DNA of 64,000 nt from Spinellus fusiger (Eukaryota; Mucoromycota; Mucoromycetes; Mucorales; Phycomycetaceae). Every line of letters starts with the position of its first letter. The stretch's first letter is position 1. A program made the translations under genes and the position numbers. The notes beneath the pieces were generated by a model. The model was given only the letters and a program-made list of their open reading frames with translations. It was not told the origin of the DNA and did no database searches. Below, piece after piece: positions 10,578-21,419 of this stretch. The stretch covers positions 248,001 through 312,000 of the forward strand of contig JALLLS010000003.1 in assembly GCA_025094145.1 (NCBI GenBank). The letters run 5' to 3'.

Positions 10578-12364
10578 ATGACGATGACAACCAGTGCATT
10601 GCCATCGCCAACACCTTTGTATGTACAGTCAGTGGTGGGCACTCTTCAATGGATAAAACTACTGACATTGAGTAGTTATCATATTGTTGTTCGCCAAGAA
10701 CCCAAAAAAGCACGCCTCTGTAGTTTTAAAGAGAAAGGTAGGGTATAAATGCATGTATCCTACTGTGTTTTATTCTATCTTGCCTTAATCTACTCTATCT
10801 TGCTCTATCTTGCTCTATCTTGCCTTAATCTGCTCTATCTTACTCTATCTTGCTCTATCTTACTCTATCTTCTACTTTGCAGTGGACCGACGTCCGATTG
10901 ATCCTCCACCCATTCTTCAGTTGGCTTTTACTTCACCCACTCACGAGTAGGTCATTTTTACACTATTATTACTATTGCTGTTATGGCTATGGTGTATGTA
11001 GAACATAGAACATAGAACATAGAACATAGAACATAGAACATAGAACATAGAACATAGAACATAGAACATAGAACATAGAACATAGAACATAGAACATAGA
11101 ACATAGAACATAGAACATAGAACATAGAACATAGAACATAGAACATAGAACACAAAACACAAAACACAAAACATAGATATGGAGAAAACAGACAGAGAGA
11201 AACTACCACTACACACACTTCCATCTCTGCTTAGAAGAGAATGACTGATCACTGCTTATTCCATAGTCCAACTCTTCTTTACAACCCTTATCTCTTTGTC
11301 TATGCAACCCTGACAAATCCAGAAGACGAAACTGATCTGGACTTTATGAATGGCAATCGAACAACAGCAGGCCAGATGGTCCAATCGCTTCACAAACTCA
11401 AGGATGTCGACAATAAAGGTTTGATCTCTCCTGTTCCCGGAATCCACTGTCTTGTGTTTTGTTCTTATGCTGCTCAGATGGCGGGTTTTTTGTATTTGCA
11501 GATATCAGCGTACGATTAGAGGGCTTTTATAAGCTGAAATTCACTCTGTTCGAAATGAAAGGGTAAGCATCCAAAGGGTCTTTCTAGTCTACTAATAACC
11601 AAGATGTATTGTTCATCGACTGAGCTCAGTCATGTCAGAAACATTTCAAGTGTATTCTCCTAAAGGTAAGCATAGAGTGTCAACATCTTCTCACTATCTT
11701 AGCATTTCCCGGGATGTCAGGTAGATTATCTTACGATACCCCCCTCACCCGTCTCTGTGTGTAAGAAGGCTAAATTGGTGACAGAGTCCACCTTTTTGAC
11801 GAGATCCTTTTCTGACCAAGGTGTCAGGGTGCGAATACGGAAGGAGGCACGTGGAACAGATAATGGGTAGGTAGTGGTGCACTGTGATCCAATATCTCAT
11901 TGTGCGGTAGAAAAAGACGTTACTCTTCATTAGATAGAGAGAAGCCTGCCAGTATGCTGATGGATCCAGGCTCTCGGGAATCAGCATTTGAGGTGATCCG
12001 ATCGGAGGGACGCCCAGAGAAGCGGTTGCTGACTCTTCACCAATCACCGTTCGAAGCCACTCCCTCAGAGCCACCTGTTGTCCTACCGCCCCCAGAGAGT
12101 TTACTGAGAGATTACAGGGCAACAGATCGTATGTCTATGCAGAATCTGCTGTCAGACATTGGCAGTGAATCCTACAGCCGCACTCGTATTCTCCCCTCTC
12201 CCTCACAGACCACCACAGAGCACGGCTACCATGAGGGACTGGCACCAGAGACTTGGTCAAGAGCAGTCCCTACTCTTCCACCTCTTCACTCGAAAGACAC
12301 TGGCTGGCTAGGCGGAGATACTTACAGGGCGTCTGATAGAGTCTATCCTATGCACTCACCCTAG
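10578..12364 (+). CDS. Velvet-domain transcriptional regulator (VosA/VelC-like)
   Basis: Nine predicted exons: 10578-10618, 10676-10737, 10883-10946, 11267-11418, 11502-11562, 11625-11665, 11703-11720, 11785-11866, 11911-12364; 324 residues. The velvet domain spans about residues 15-166 with YHIVVRQEPKKARLCSFKEK, RRPIDPPPILQL, LYNPYLFVYATL, ISVRLEGFYKLKFTLFEMKG, FPGMSESTFLTRSF and GVRVRIRK in the family order. A KRR just after the domain could be a nuclear signal. The Ser/Pro-rich C-terminal half is not recognised. Velvet proteins are NF-kappaB-like fungal DNA-binding factors that control development, spores and secondary metabolism. Intron 1 is supported by GTATGT and TACTGAC. Introns 2 and 3 are filled with tandem repeats, and exon 7 is only 18 nt. 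The first exon is the least certain part. Confidence 0.88.
10769..10875 (+). repeat. Tandem CTCTATCTTG-type repeat in velvet intron 2
   Basis: Degenerate tandem copies of a unit near TCTATCTTGC or TTACTCTATC occupy most of the intron between exons 2 and 3 and run up to the polypyrimidine tract of its acceptor. Confidence 0.8.
11000..11172 (+). repeat. Heptanucleotide microsatellite (ACATAGA)n in velvet intron 3
   Basis: About 21 nearly perfect copies of a 7-bp unit (GAACATA) are followed by a few ACACAAA variants. It lies wholly inside the intron 10947-11266 of the velvet gene. Because 7 is not a multiple of 3, all three frames stay open, which creates spurious long antisense open frames. 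Confidence 0.95.
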
Positions 12365-12690
12365 TTAAAAATGTAACTCTTTGCCTCACAGACATCTGCA
12401 GGCGGCTGTCAATTCTATATTTTTTTCTTTTTCTCTTTCTCTTTCTTTCATGAAGCTAATAAACGTTCTCAAGAATGGCATACGATGACGTCATTCTACT
12501 CCATGTCAACACAAGGAGAGCAGATGTCGGGCATAGTATCTGAGAAGAGAGATACTAGCGTCATCCTCCATGTCAATAGGTCAATCTACTTGTACTCTAT
12601 TATTTTGTAGGTTGCTGTGGTGTATGTTCCTAAGAATTCTGTCTGTTTCTTAGGGGGAGAGATCTTGTGTCTGTCTCTTCAGTGTAGAAA
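12365..12690. other. Velvet 3' flank
   Basis: A pyrimidine-rich stretch right after the stop (12420-12450) is followed by AATAAA-like sequence (AATAAACG at 12459). No gene is visible; it probably holds the velvet 3' UTR and polyadenylation region. Confidence 0.5.
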
Positions 12691-12890
12691 ATAGATAGAA
12701 TAGATAGAATAGATAGAATAGATAGAATAGATAGAATAGATAAATAGATAAATAAATAGTTAGATAATAAATAAATAAATAGTTAGTTAGATAATAAATA
12801 AATAAATAGATAAATAAATGGATAAATAGATAAATAAATAGATAAATAGATAAATAAATAGATAAATAGATAAATAAATAGATAAATAGA

Positions 12891-12933
<43 letters not shown>

Positions 12934-12936
12934 AAA
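12690..12936 (+). repeat. GATAGAATA / AAATAGAT / AAAT microsatellite block
   Basis: Compound simple repeats: (ATAGATAGA)n, then (AAATAGAT)n, then (AAAT)n. The last part abuts and partly belongs to the left arm of the long inverted repeat, whose other arm ends in a shorter TTTA run. Confidence 0.95.
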
Positions 12937-14093
12937 GTACGCAGGCGTAATTTCCAACAGACTTTGCACTGAACCAATTAGAGATCTTTGCTTTTGGAAA
13001 TAAGTGTGTTTACCTTTGTAGCCCCGACTCTGGGAAAGACAAACTAAGGGGTTTAGAGGCACATTGGAAGTATCTTTTATAGAGAAATAAAGAGATTGCT
13101 ATTACGGGAAATGTGTTTCTATGGGAGAATAGATGGCTATGTGCAGAGGGCTGTATCTGTGACTGTGTTTACTCCTATACCTGTGATGATATCCCCTGCT
13201 ATTGGTCTGTTACTATTGGTCTACTACTGTAGAGCCAGTGAGTGGAGTGAAATACCAGGTCGGCTCACTGCTCTTTCTATTGGACCTATCACGTGAGAAA
13301 AGACCCTGTAGCACTCTTTTAGATGTAAACAGGTCCTATGGTTGAATGAACAACACAGAAGGACACTCACTTTTAACAGTCAAATAAACACTCTTTCTAT
13401 GGTAATTAAAATTGTTCTTTTATCGTCGAAGATACTATTTATAGATAAAATATTGTTTTAAATCATTATTTGAAAGACAGATATAGATTCAACCACTCAT
13501 AGGCAGCTGAGGAAAAAAACACATTAAAAAATGTTCCTTCTTATCCTGCTCAATTTGGCTTATATGTAAATTACAAGTCAAATGTATGTAGTTTATCTGA
13601 TATTTGCCATAGAAAGAGTGTTTATTTGACTGTTAAAAGTGAGTGTCCTTCTGTGTTGTTCATTCAACCATAGGACCTGTTTACATCTAAAAGAGTGCTA
13701 CAGGGTCTTTTCTCACGTGATAGGTCCAATAGAAAGAGCAGTGAGCCGACCTGGTATTTCACTCCACTCACTGGCTCTACAGTAGTAGACCAATAGTAAC
13801 AGACCAATAGCAGGGGATATCATCACAGGTATAGGAGTAAACACAGTCACAGATACAGCCCTCTGCACATAGCCATCTATTCTCCCATAGAAACACATTT
13901 CCCGTAATAGCAATCTCTTTATTTCTCTATAAAAGATACTTCCAATGTGCCTCTAAACCCCTTAGTTTGTCTTTCCCAGAGTCGGGGCTACAAAGGTAAA
14001 CACACTTATTTCCAAAAGCAAAGATCTCTAATTGGTTCAGTGCAAAGTCTGTTGGAAATTACGCCTGCGTACTTTTTATTTATTTATTTATTT
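12916..14093. repeat. Long inverted repeat: 487-bp arms with a 204-bp spacer
   Basis: The left arm 12916-13402 and right arm 13607-14093 are reverse complements with constant coordinate sum 27009, so no indel was needed across the arms; I found no mismatch in the parts compared by eye, including two identical 66-codon frames in opposite orientation. The spacer is 13403-13606. The outer ends run into AAAT repeats on the left and TTTA on the right. The right arm holds the likely MADS-gene promoter and first noncoding exon, so the left arm is an inverted copy facing the velvet gene's 3' end. No terminal target duplication or transposase was found. Confidence 0.93.
13711..13935 (+). promoter_or_regulatory. 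Probable promoter of the MADS-box gene
   Basis: The right arm contains a CACGTG E-box inside the palindrome TCACGTGA (13713-13720), three CCAAT boxes (13726-13730, 13790-13794, 13804-13808) and a TATAAAAG (13928-13935). About 60 nt later a donor-like CAAAG|GTAAAC (13996) and an acceptor CTTAG|G (14259) just before the ATG suggest a 264-nt 5'-UTR intron. The same set is mirrored in the left arm (13074-13298, minus). Confidence 0.6.
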
Positions 14094-14260
14094 TTTATTT
14101 TGAAAAATAAATCCACCTCTAAAATGCTGTATTATTCCTGTCCCAGAAAAATTTAAAAAACTAGTCACCTGTCACACACCATAGATAGTAATTTACTTAC
14201 TGTCACTAGTTTTATAATTGGAAATAACCTCGAGCAAATCCCAATACTTCCTTCCTTAGG

Positions 14261-15524
14261 ATGAATCCTGCTCAACTTAGTAACCCTCATTTGGCACAAG
14301 CAACATCTGTTCTGGACCACGCTCATCCAGCAGACACCAATAGTAAGAAGTCAAGAAAACCAAAGAAGATCGTTGGTGATGAAGATGACTCGGGTGATGA
14401 GTCAGATACAGTAGAGGATAAACCTGCACGACGCTCTGGCAGACGCAAAATCAAGATTGAATATATTGAAGACAAAAACAGAAGACATATCACCTTTTCA
14501 AAGAGAAAGGCTGGTATAATGAAAAAGGTAAGCAATGATAATAAAAAGGCACGTGTTCATGGTTTTAGGCGTATGAGTTGAGTACTTTGACAGGTACTCA
14601 GGTGCTATTGCTGGTTGTATCTGAGACTGGCTTGGTGTATACCTTTACTACTGTTAAGCTCCAACCCATGGTCACCAAACCTGAAGGCAAGAATTTGATA
14701 CAGGCCTGTCTGAATGCACCTGATCCTGCTTCTGAGGAAGTAACAGTAAGTAGAGGCCTAGTATGCTGCCATTTCCCCTTTAATTGACGCGGATTAGAGT
14801 GAGGCAGGATACAGCAACGAGCAGATTTCTCCCAGACCCGCCTACAAGGAAAAAGAAGTCTACAATAAAAAGGTAAACAAGACAGTCAATGTAGGTGTTT
14901 AAATTGATGATACAGGTTGACCCCAATTTGGCGCCACCAATCTTCCCAACCACCACGGAGAGTCCCACTCCTCAGACATACCAGCCTCAACCCTCGTATG
15001 GTGGCTACAATCATGGTGGCTATATTAATGCCCCACCACCAGGACACTACCAACAGGCCCAGCAGGCCCAGCAGGTCCAACAAGTCCAACAGGCCCAACA
15101 GGTCCAACAAGTCCAGCAGGTCCAGCAGGCTCAACAGGTTCAACAGCAGCAGCAGCACCAACACCAGCACCAGCACCAGCACCAACAACACCAGCAGCAC
15201 CAGCAGCACCAGCAGCACCAGCAGCACCAGCAGCACCAACAACACCAACAGCACCAGCAGCACCAGCAACAGGCACAGTCTTCGCCCTCACAGCAGCACC
15301 AGCAGCAGCCTGCTTATGGCCAAATGTCATCTCCTGCCTTTTATAATAGCCAACAGCATTATATGCCACAACAGCACCACCAACAGCAGCCTGGAACTCA
15401 TCCTGGCTATTGGTCTAATGGTCCTGTAGCAGGTGGCAATGATCCCTCAATGGTACGGCAGCAGGAGCATGGGAGAATGGAAGAGCCAAGGAGAACAACA
15501 TCTGCTTCTGGAGTAAAAAAATAA
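14261..15524 (+). CDS. SRF/Mcm1-type MADS-box transcription factor with Q/H-rich tail
   Basis: Four coding exons (14261-14527, 14569-14745, 14798-14872, 14916-15524) give 375 residues. An acidic N-terminus (DEDDSGDESD) precedes the MADS box from about residue 60: GRRKIKIEYI, then RRHITFSKRKAGIMKK, with the splice falling exactly before AYELSTLTGTQVLLLV. The SAM-type extension follows (LVYTFTT, LQPM, LIQACLN to about 145). This is the SRF/Mcm1 type I class: a dimeric nuclear factor binding CArG-like boxes and recruiting partners. The C-terminal half is dominated by Gln and Gln-His repeats (about residues 220-300), probably a length-variable activation region. The start is fixed by the acceptor immediately upstream and by the family's N-terminal layout. 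Confidence 0.93.
15060..15270 (+). repeat. CAG/CAC trinucleotide-type coding repeat (poly-Q, QH)
   Basis: Imperfect repeats of CAACAG, CACCAG and CAGGTCCAACAG within the last MADS exon encode QQAQQVQQ and QHQHQQHQQ runs. Silent variation between copies suggests the repeat is not purely slippage-derived. Confidence 0.9.
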
Positions 15525-15766
15525 CTTTTTATAAGCTTCTTTCCTTTATTCTTTATATATTCTTCTCATTTTACTACACATCATCTCCTCTATTTCTTTT
15601 GATGGGTGCGTTGAGAAGGCTCCAGTAGGAATCACCAGTGTGTAATGATATCTCAACATGAAAGCTATTGTATAGCCTATCTTTGTATGTCTTTATAGAA
15701 ACAAAACAAAAACAAAAACAAATAAGAATATGTAGATTGGATTAAAGATCATTGATGAATATACAG

Positions 15767-15801
<35 letters not shown>

Positions 15802-16432
15802 GTGCATTCTACTTAGACTGTATACTTACACTGTGCATCTATTACCTAAACATCTGTTTTGTGTGCATTAACGTGTAACATTCTCTATCAAAGGGCAGCA
15901 CAAAAAATCACTCAAAGACGTCGTGAATGGGTACATAGTTTGTAGCTCCTGATCTATATCATAAAGAGAAAAGAGCACAAAACACATTGACTTGTACTTG
16001 AGTAAAATACACACCCACAACCACACCTTCATTGTCACTATAGGCTGGTGGAGAGCAGATGAAGCCCTACCACTACTCTTCTTTTTCTTGTGAAGAGTGC
16101 TCTTGAATAGCCTATACACAGTCCTTTTAGCTTCTTTGTTATGACTTTATTCTCTTACATATCTTCTCCTTTCTTATGCAGAGTCATTTGATCTACAGTG
16201 TTAAGAATCCAGTGCATTGAATGGAAGCAATGTAAAGTAATTTAGAACTTGAAGTTAACAGCATCTACAACTCCCTTGTATCCCTTCTTTTCTTCTTCTT
16301 GTTCATAGACCGAATATTAGACACTAGCTATGTGTATGCCTGTGGAAGAGAATAGACATTATGCTCAATGGATCTATGTAAGGATAGACATTGCATTCAT
16401 GCACCAACACATGGTTAGTCTTATCTTAATAG
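15525..16432. other. Intergenic between MADS and PQ-loop genes; weak minus-strand coding hint
   Basis: It holds a (TGTC)n run at about 15766-15800. On the minus strand, an ATG near 16185 followed by a GTAAGA donor and an exon with KKKKSSGRASSALHQP (about 15990-16093) could belong to a small spliced gene, but I cannot complete a convincing model and do not call one. Confidence 0.3.
15766..15800 (+). repeat. (TGTC)n microsatellite
   Basis: About nine uninterrupted TGTC units in the MADS 3' flank. Confidence 0.9.
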
Positions 16433-17394
16433 ATGCTATCTGGAGATTGTGTTTATGAATGGCAAGAAACATTTAGTCTCTTAGTTGGCTACTTGTCGAT
16501 CTTCTTCTGGCTGGATGCACAAATACCGTAATATACATTGCTTATTCACTCTCATTGATTTGCTAATACCTATGATAAATAGACAAGTTATTAAGAATTA
16601 TAGGCTACACAGTGCAGAATCATTGAGTATTTCATTTCTTATCATTTGGCTTGCTGGTAAATATCCCTATGTTCAGCAGAATACTTACCTATTTTCAAGG
16701 GGATATTTCCAATTACATTGGATGTGTTATAACCAACCAACTACCTTTTCAACGCTATCTTTCTATATACTTTATTATCATTGATACTGTTCTCTGTCTT
16801 CAATGGGCCTACTATGGCTATTCTAATGCTCATTCACCCCTTGGCAGCATAGATGATTTTAGTGATGCCCATGTACATATAGCCATCAAACCACAGTATT
16901 CAGAGCAGGATCCGTTGGTTCATTCCTCCTCCTTTACTTATAACACAGCATCTCGTACTGTTTTGGCTGTTTCATATCTTTCTTTTGCTAGTATATCTAC
17001 CACTCTTACCACATCCAGTGAAGATGGTGTGATTTTTACTGTTTCTCAGCAACAGACTATCTGGGTAGGTCGATTCTTTGCTTGGTTATGTACATGCCTT
17101 TATCTGTCTTCTCGTCTACCACAAATCATCCGCAACTACAAGCGTCATTCTGTGCATGGTCTTTCTATGGCTCTGTTCTTTTGTGCTGCTATGGGCAACT
17201 TAACCTACTGTATTTCTATCTTCACCAATCCTCATACTACGGGTTCTTCTCTGTTGGAGGCAGCTCCTTATCTTATTGGAAGCACTGGCACTCTTGCCTT
17301 TGATGGTGCTATCTTTTTACAATACATGGTCTATCCACAAAAGGCAGAGGAGTTTACTACTGATGTTGAAGATCTAAATGGCTTGGAATCATAA
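16433..17394 (+). CDS. PQ-loop family transporter (Ypq/PQLC2-like)
   Basis: Three exons (16433-16527, 16583-16656, 16700-17394) give 287 residues. The first PQ loop is assembled across intron 1: LDAQIPQVIKNYRLHSAESL (about residues 28-47), then FLIIWLAGD, typical of the vacuolar/lysosomal cationic amino-acid exporters. The second PQ motif is SSRLPQIIRNYKRHSVHGLS, followed by hydrophobic helices to the C-terminus. A loop rich in Ser, His and acidic residues links the two halves. The ATG at 16433 has an in-frame stop directly upstream. Family members have seven membrane helices and sit in the vacuole membrane; substrate (Lys/Arg/His) is inferred from the Ypq1-3/PQLC2 subgroup. The gene converges with the septin gene about 185 bp downstream. 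Confidence 0.9.
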
Positions 17395-17578
17395 TTCATA
17401 CAAGAGAGAATATTAAACACATTATTTTATTAAGATATTATTTAATACAAAGAAAGAGAAAAGGGAATAAATGTATAAATGTATAAATGTAGATATAGAA
17501 AGGCCTTTTTTCTTTTTATTGCAGCTTGATATCAAGCTGCTGCCTTTCTTGGTATATATTTATATATTTATATTCTCT

Positions 17579-19099
17579 CTATCGATTGATTGTTGCTCTT
17601 CCTTGGTGCTGTTGGTATATTTGATCAAGTTGGGCCTCAAGTGTCTTAATCTGAGCATGCTGTGCTTCGAGATCTTCATTCAGATGATCCCTCTCATTAA
17701 TAAGCTAAGGGTGTTGATCATATTGTTGTTGTTATTGTTATTTACCACTGATCAATCCGCTTTTATTGACTTTACCTGCTGTTCCCACTGACGGAATCTA
17801 GTCTCTTCTTGGCGAACTTGTTCTGTAAACACTTTGCGCAATGCATCTTCCTTTTCTCTGTGTTTATGGTTCTCATATTTCTTGACTCTAATCTAGTGTT
17901 CATCTCTTTTGCTTCTTTCATTCCTTAGACTTACTTTACTTCTCCAAATTTACGAGTTGCCATTTGTTGTTCTCTGTAGTTTTCATAATGCACTTGCTGT
18001 GTGGTAGTGATCAAGTCTAGCATGTGAGTACGAATCAATACATTACGTAGTTTTTTGAAATCACAGTGGCTATCGTTTTCCACCTCGGCAACTCCCCAAG
18101 TATAGGCACGGCCTCTGACAGTATGGCCCTCGGGTGTAGTGACCATCTCTGTAGATCCAATCACAGAATAGGGCATAGCATCTACCATGTCACGATTACG
18201 CTGAACTGTTTGCTCATCGTCACTCTCCACAGGACAGCTATACACTTGGATGTTTTGTGCCTCAATGACACTGAGAATCTAGTAACATGTCAATTCACTG
18301 CATAGGATATCACAGTCAGCCTCACATTCTTCTTGAATTGTTCCAAGTCGTTTGATGAAAGAGTATCTGCCTTGGCAATGACAGGTATTAAGTTGACACG
18401 AGATCCAAGGTGCTTCATCGTCTCAATATCCAATGGCTTCAGGCTAACAACAGGTTATTCATCTACATTTCTATAAGAACAGACCAGACCTACTATTACC
18501 TATGGCCTGTAGGACGAATAAAGTAAAGACACACATGGACACGCGTGTCTGTCGACTCCTGTCGCGTAGGTTGTTGTTCTTGTCGCATGTAGGCTTCATG
18601 TTGGTCATCGATAAACTCAACAATAGGAGTCCAACTGTTGTGGTTATTAATGTAATCACCAAACCCAGGAGTATCAATGACATTTAGATTGACTTTGAAC
18701 CTCTTTTCCTCGAGCACTTTATGCTTTTGTCAGTCTACGGCACAAACAAGCCTATAACAATAAACAGGACACTCCAGCTATTTACCAGCCTTTGTCACTT
18801 CAATATCCACTGTACGCTCAAACTGTTTCTCATGTCTCTTTTGAGGATTCTTGTAGTCCTTGATACAAGTCATAAACAGTGTATTGATAAAGGTGGTTTT
18901 CCCTAGTCCAGATTCACCTGCAAAATGAAGAAAGGAAAGAAAGAAAAAAGTTGGGTTTAGCTGTGGCTATTGAACTTGTCCTGGACTCACCACAGACAAT
19001 GATAGTCAATGGAGTGCCTTTCTTCATAAGAATCTTGTGGGTCTGGTTGGGGAGATGAGCAAGACCCACTTCATGCTGAGAGTGTCTCTTGACCGTCAT
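17579..19099 (-). CDS. Septin, Cdc11/AspA type
   Basis: Seven exons (18991-19099, 18786-18917, 18500-18716, 18326-18443, 17940-18278, 17776-17892, 17579-17704) give 385 residues. It starts with [18 protein letters not shown] and has the P-loop GESGLGKT (37-44, assembled across intron 1), DTPGFGDY (95-102), AKAD (176-179), and the septin unique element region [20 protein letters not shown]. The tail (about 305-385) is predicted coiled coil ([30 protein letters not shown]). The P-loop context TTFINTLF and the [14 protein letters not shown] segment place it with Cdc11/AspA rather than Cdc3, Cdc10 or Cdc12. Septins form hetero-oligomeric filaments at septa and growth sites. Confidence 0.93.
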
Positions 19100-19238
19100 T
19101 ATGGCAAGATGGAAGAAGGAAGTTCAGTACACACCTGCATTCCGTGAGACAAATATCACAACGGACTTGACGGACTATAGATTGAGATAAACATTCAACC
19201 AGCCAACAAGTGCTAATGCACCTTTCCACATTGTCAGA

Positions 19239-20661
19239 ATGAGGTTGCAGGTGAAGATGAAGGGCATCATCACTCTGCTCATGGGCATAACAAGTGGGGG
19301 GTTCTTTTTCTTCTTGTTCCTGCTATGCTATTGCTATTATTATACTTATGAGAATAATCTATGGCCTGGCGCTCTTCTGTCTAGAGTGCCACTTTACACT
19401 CTACCTGCTTCTTCATGGCTGTGCACAGGCTTGGGTAGAGAGAAGTACCTATGTTGTTCATAACTTTTGTGTTGACTCTGTAGGCAGGTATGCCCTTGTT
19501 GGCCTTCTTTTCTTCTCTTCTCTTCTCTTCTCCCTCTCTCTCTCTTTTTTTTTGGATGTACACTGACCATAGAGTAAAGAAAAAAGAAAAAAGAAAAAGA
19601 AAAGCATCAAAAGAGAACTATTGCGCTATTATCCACAATGACTGTACAATGACTCTCTCTATAACCACTCTATACCCTTGTCCTATAGTCCACTATCATC
19701 TTTATGTCTTATTCTAGTGTGGTTGGCATGTATCATAGCAGAAGAGAATACCCCAGCAGAGATACCTACTATCCAATAAACGCAGTGCTATACAACTTAG
19801 TACTCCCGTGCCTTTCCTCAATGAAAACCTTTCTGTCTACGGTCTAATTTATTAGATAACATGCACATAAGCTATTGAATGGACTTATACTTCTTTGTCG
19901 GTAGGATATTATTCAATGTCCTGTAGATGTTATATTCACTATTGATCTATAGTCTCTCTTTTCTTCTTACAGTATGATAAAGACCCACTCGGCCGCTCCT
20001 TTCATCTCTTTACAACAGATATAATGATATTAGGCAAAGACATTACAAGAACCCCAGGAGCAGTATTAACAGACCAACAAGTGCTGATACCTCACAACCC
20101 AGTCTGTTCCTCAAAAGGCTGTTCTCCTGATTACTGTGAACATCCTATTCTATCCAAAGACTACACTTCTTTCTATAAAGAGGCCCTTGATATTTATATC
20201 CATAAAAAATATATGAAATACCCTCTCTTACATGTGGTAGCAAAGACATTACCTGTATTCAAAGCCTTGGTATAGCCACCCTTTCTGCTCAACAACCTCA
20301 TCATTATCATACGATTGTTATTGTCAGCCAAAAATCACGCCATATTACCAATAGTCTTCAAGCATTGGATGCTTTGAGAATGTTGGCCTTGCAGACAAGA
20401 CACTCGTTTTACAGTCCATCGGGTTGCTTTTGATCGTGGCTTTTCTCTCTCAAGCACAGCCTATCTATTAGAAAAGGCAGATATTTTATTGGCTGACACT
20501 TCATAGATCTCAAGAAGAAGTAACAGCAACAACAGCAGCAGTAGTGTTTATGAAAGACGGTTCAGTTGTACTCGGTCTTGATAGACATGGTTATCTAGAG
20601 CTATGGTTTCAATTTGCTATGACAGCCACGGGAAGGAGATTCTATACTTTTGAGATAGAGT
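19239..20661 (+). pseudogene. Broken GT61-like (DUF563) glycosyltransferase
   Basis: Coding-like blocks appear in order but in different frames. An N-terminal basic stretch and membrane anchor (MRLQVKMKGIITLLMG, 19239) is followed by a shifted block with STYVVHNFCVD. Next comes an open block (about 19974-20274) with DPLGRSFHLF, HPILSKDYTSFYKEALDI and PLLHVVAKTLPVF. After a shift come IVIVSQKSRHI, then VAFDRGFSLSSTAYLLEKAD, then VVFMKDGSVVLGLDRHGYLELWF. The last three resemble the GT61 pattern 'I-sRk-sR..N ... f..q..ll..adv.. ... FM..gs.v.El'. At least three frame changes and a TAG after ADILLADTS separate the blocks and do not all fall at convincing introns, so I call a pseudogene. Sequencing error or missed introns remain possible. 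GT61 enzymes are type II Golgi glycosyltransferases. Confidence 0.5.
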
Positions 20662-20669
20662 AAGAGAAG

Positions 20670-21323
20670 AAAGAGGGGAGGTCTTTTAGCTGTCTTGAAC
20701 ATCTTCTTCATACATCTGCCTAGTGTTGTGAAAGGGTATGCACAAAAACAGACTTTGTGCTGTTCATAAAAATGGCTAACAAGATACAACATTCCACTCC
20801 TTCATCCCAACACCCTTCTAGTACTGTATTGAGTGGAGACAGGGTCTATCCACCTTGAAATGCTATATAGAATATAAATAAATAAAAGAACTTGAGCAGG
20901 ATGTGATGGAGTATCCTAAGGATTCGGTCAGAAAAAGAAAAAGAAAAAAGAAAAAGGAGAGGCAATGTCGTCCACTTTACCGTCTTTCTTCGCACAGACC
21001 TTGAAGGATATGCACAAGTTTGAACAGGCCAAATGTCACCTATCTTTCAATGTGTGATACTAAATAGTTCGGTGGCTGTAGCTGTCAGACAACCCCTTTC
21101 TACTGTTGTTTATGGCACTGATATCAATGGGTACCTTTATGGCCTGGCAAGAGACAATTTGAACACCTCATGGAAGTTGGTCTGAATGAATTCATCCTGC
21201 GGGGTTATGGAGAAACGACCTCTTTTTTTACTGGAACAAATCATTGATCGTGGTTTTATTTTATTTTACATTTTCTGCCATAAAAAGTTGGCTTTATTTC
21301 CTTATTATTTGCTAGCACACACT
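20670..21323. other. Spacer with an unrecognised coding-like fragment
   Basis: Around 20960-21240 (+) a frame reads FTVFLRTDLEGYAQV and, after a stop, CVILNSSVAVAVRQPLSTVV and YGTDINGYLYGLARDN. Composition looks protein-like, but I do not recognise a family and there are stops, so this is probably another decayed gene. Confidence 0.3.
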
Positions 21324-21332
21324 ATATAAAAG
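21324..21332 (+). promoter_or_regulatory. TATA box of the small Ser-rich protein gene
   Basis: TATATAAAA about 90 nt upstream of the ATG, followed by a CT-rich leader (TCTCTTCTTCTCTCT), a common arrangement for strongly expressed small fungal genes. Confidence 0.6.
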
Positions 21333-21419
21333 TGCCATTGATTTTCCTGGCAGAGACATTTGAATTCATTTGTATCTCTTCCTCTCTCTTCTTCTCTCTA
21401 AATATACTATCTCACAATC

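Noticed and set aside
10941..11252. Open frames of up to 103 codons with repeated YVLCSMF on the minus strand
   Set aside because: They are a by-product of the 7-bp tandem repeat in a velvet intron; a stop-free heptamer stays open in all frames.
12783..13062. Minus-strand frames encoding poly-(FIYL)
   Set aside because: Produced by the AAAT/GATA microsatellite; no non-repetitive coding part.
13096..13913. Identical 66-codon frames in both arms of the inverted repeat as a duplicated gene
   Set aside because: The region looks like promoter and leader (E-box, CCAAT, TATA); identity follows from the arm identity and gives no independent coding evidence.
14886..15369. Antisense poly-Leu and Gly/Ala-rich frames over the MADS gene
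   Set aside because: They are shadows of the Q/H coding repeat.
15868..16200. Small minus-strand spliced gene with KKKKSSGRASSALHQP
   Set aside because: Donor and acceptor choices do not give a coherent protein in one phase; left as a hint only.
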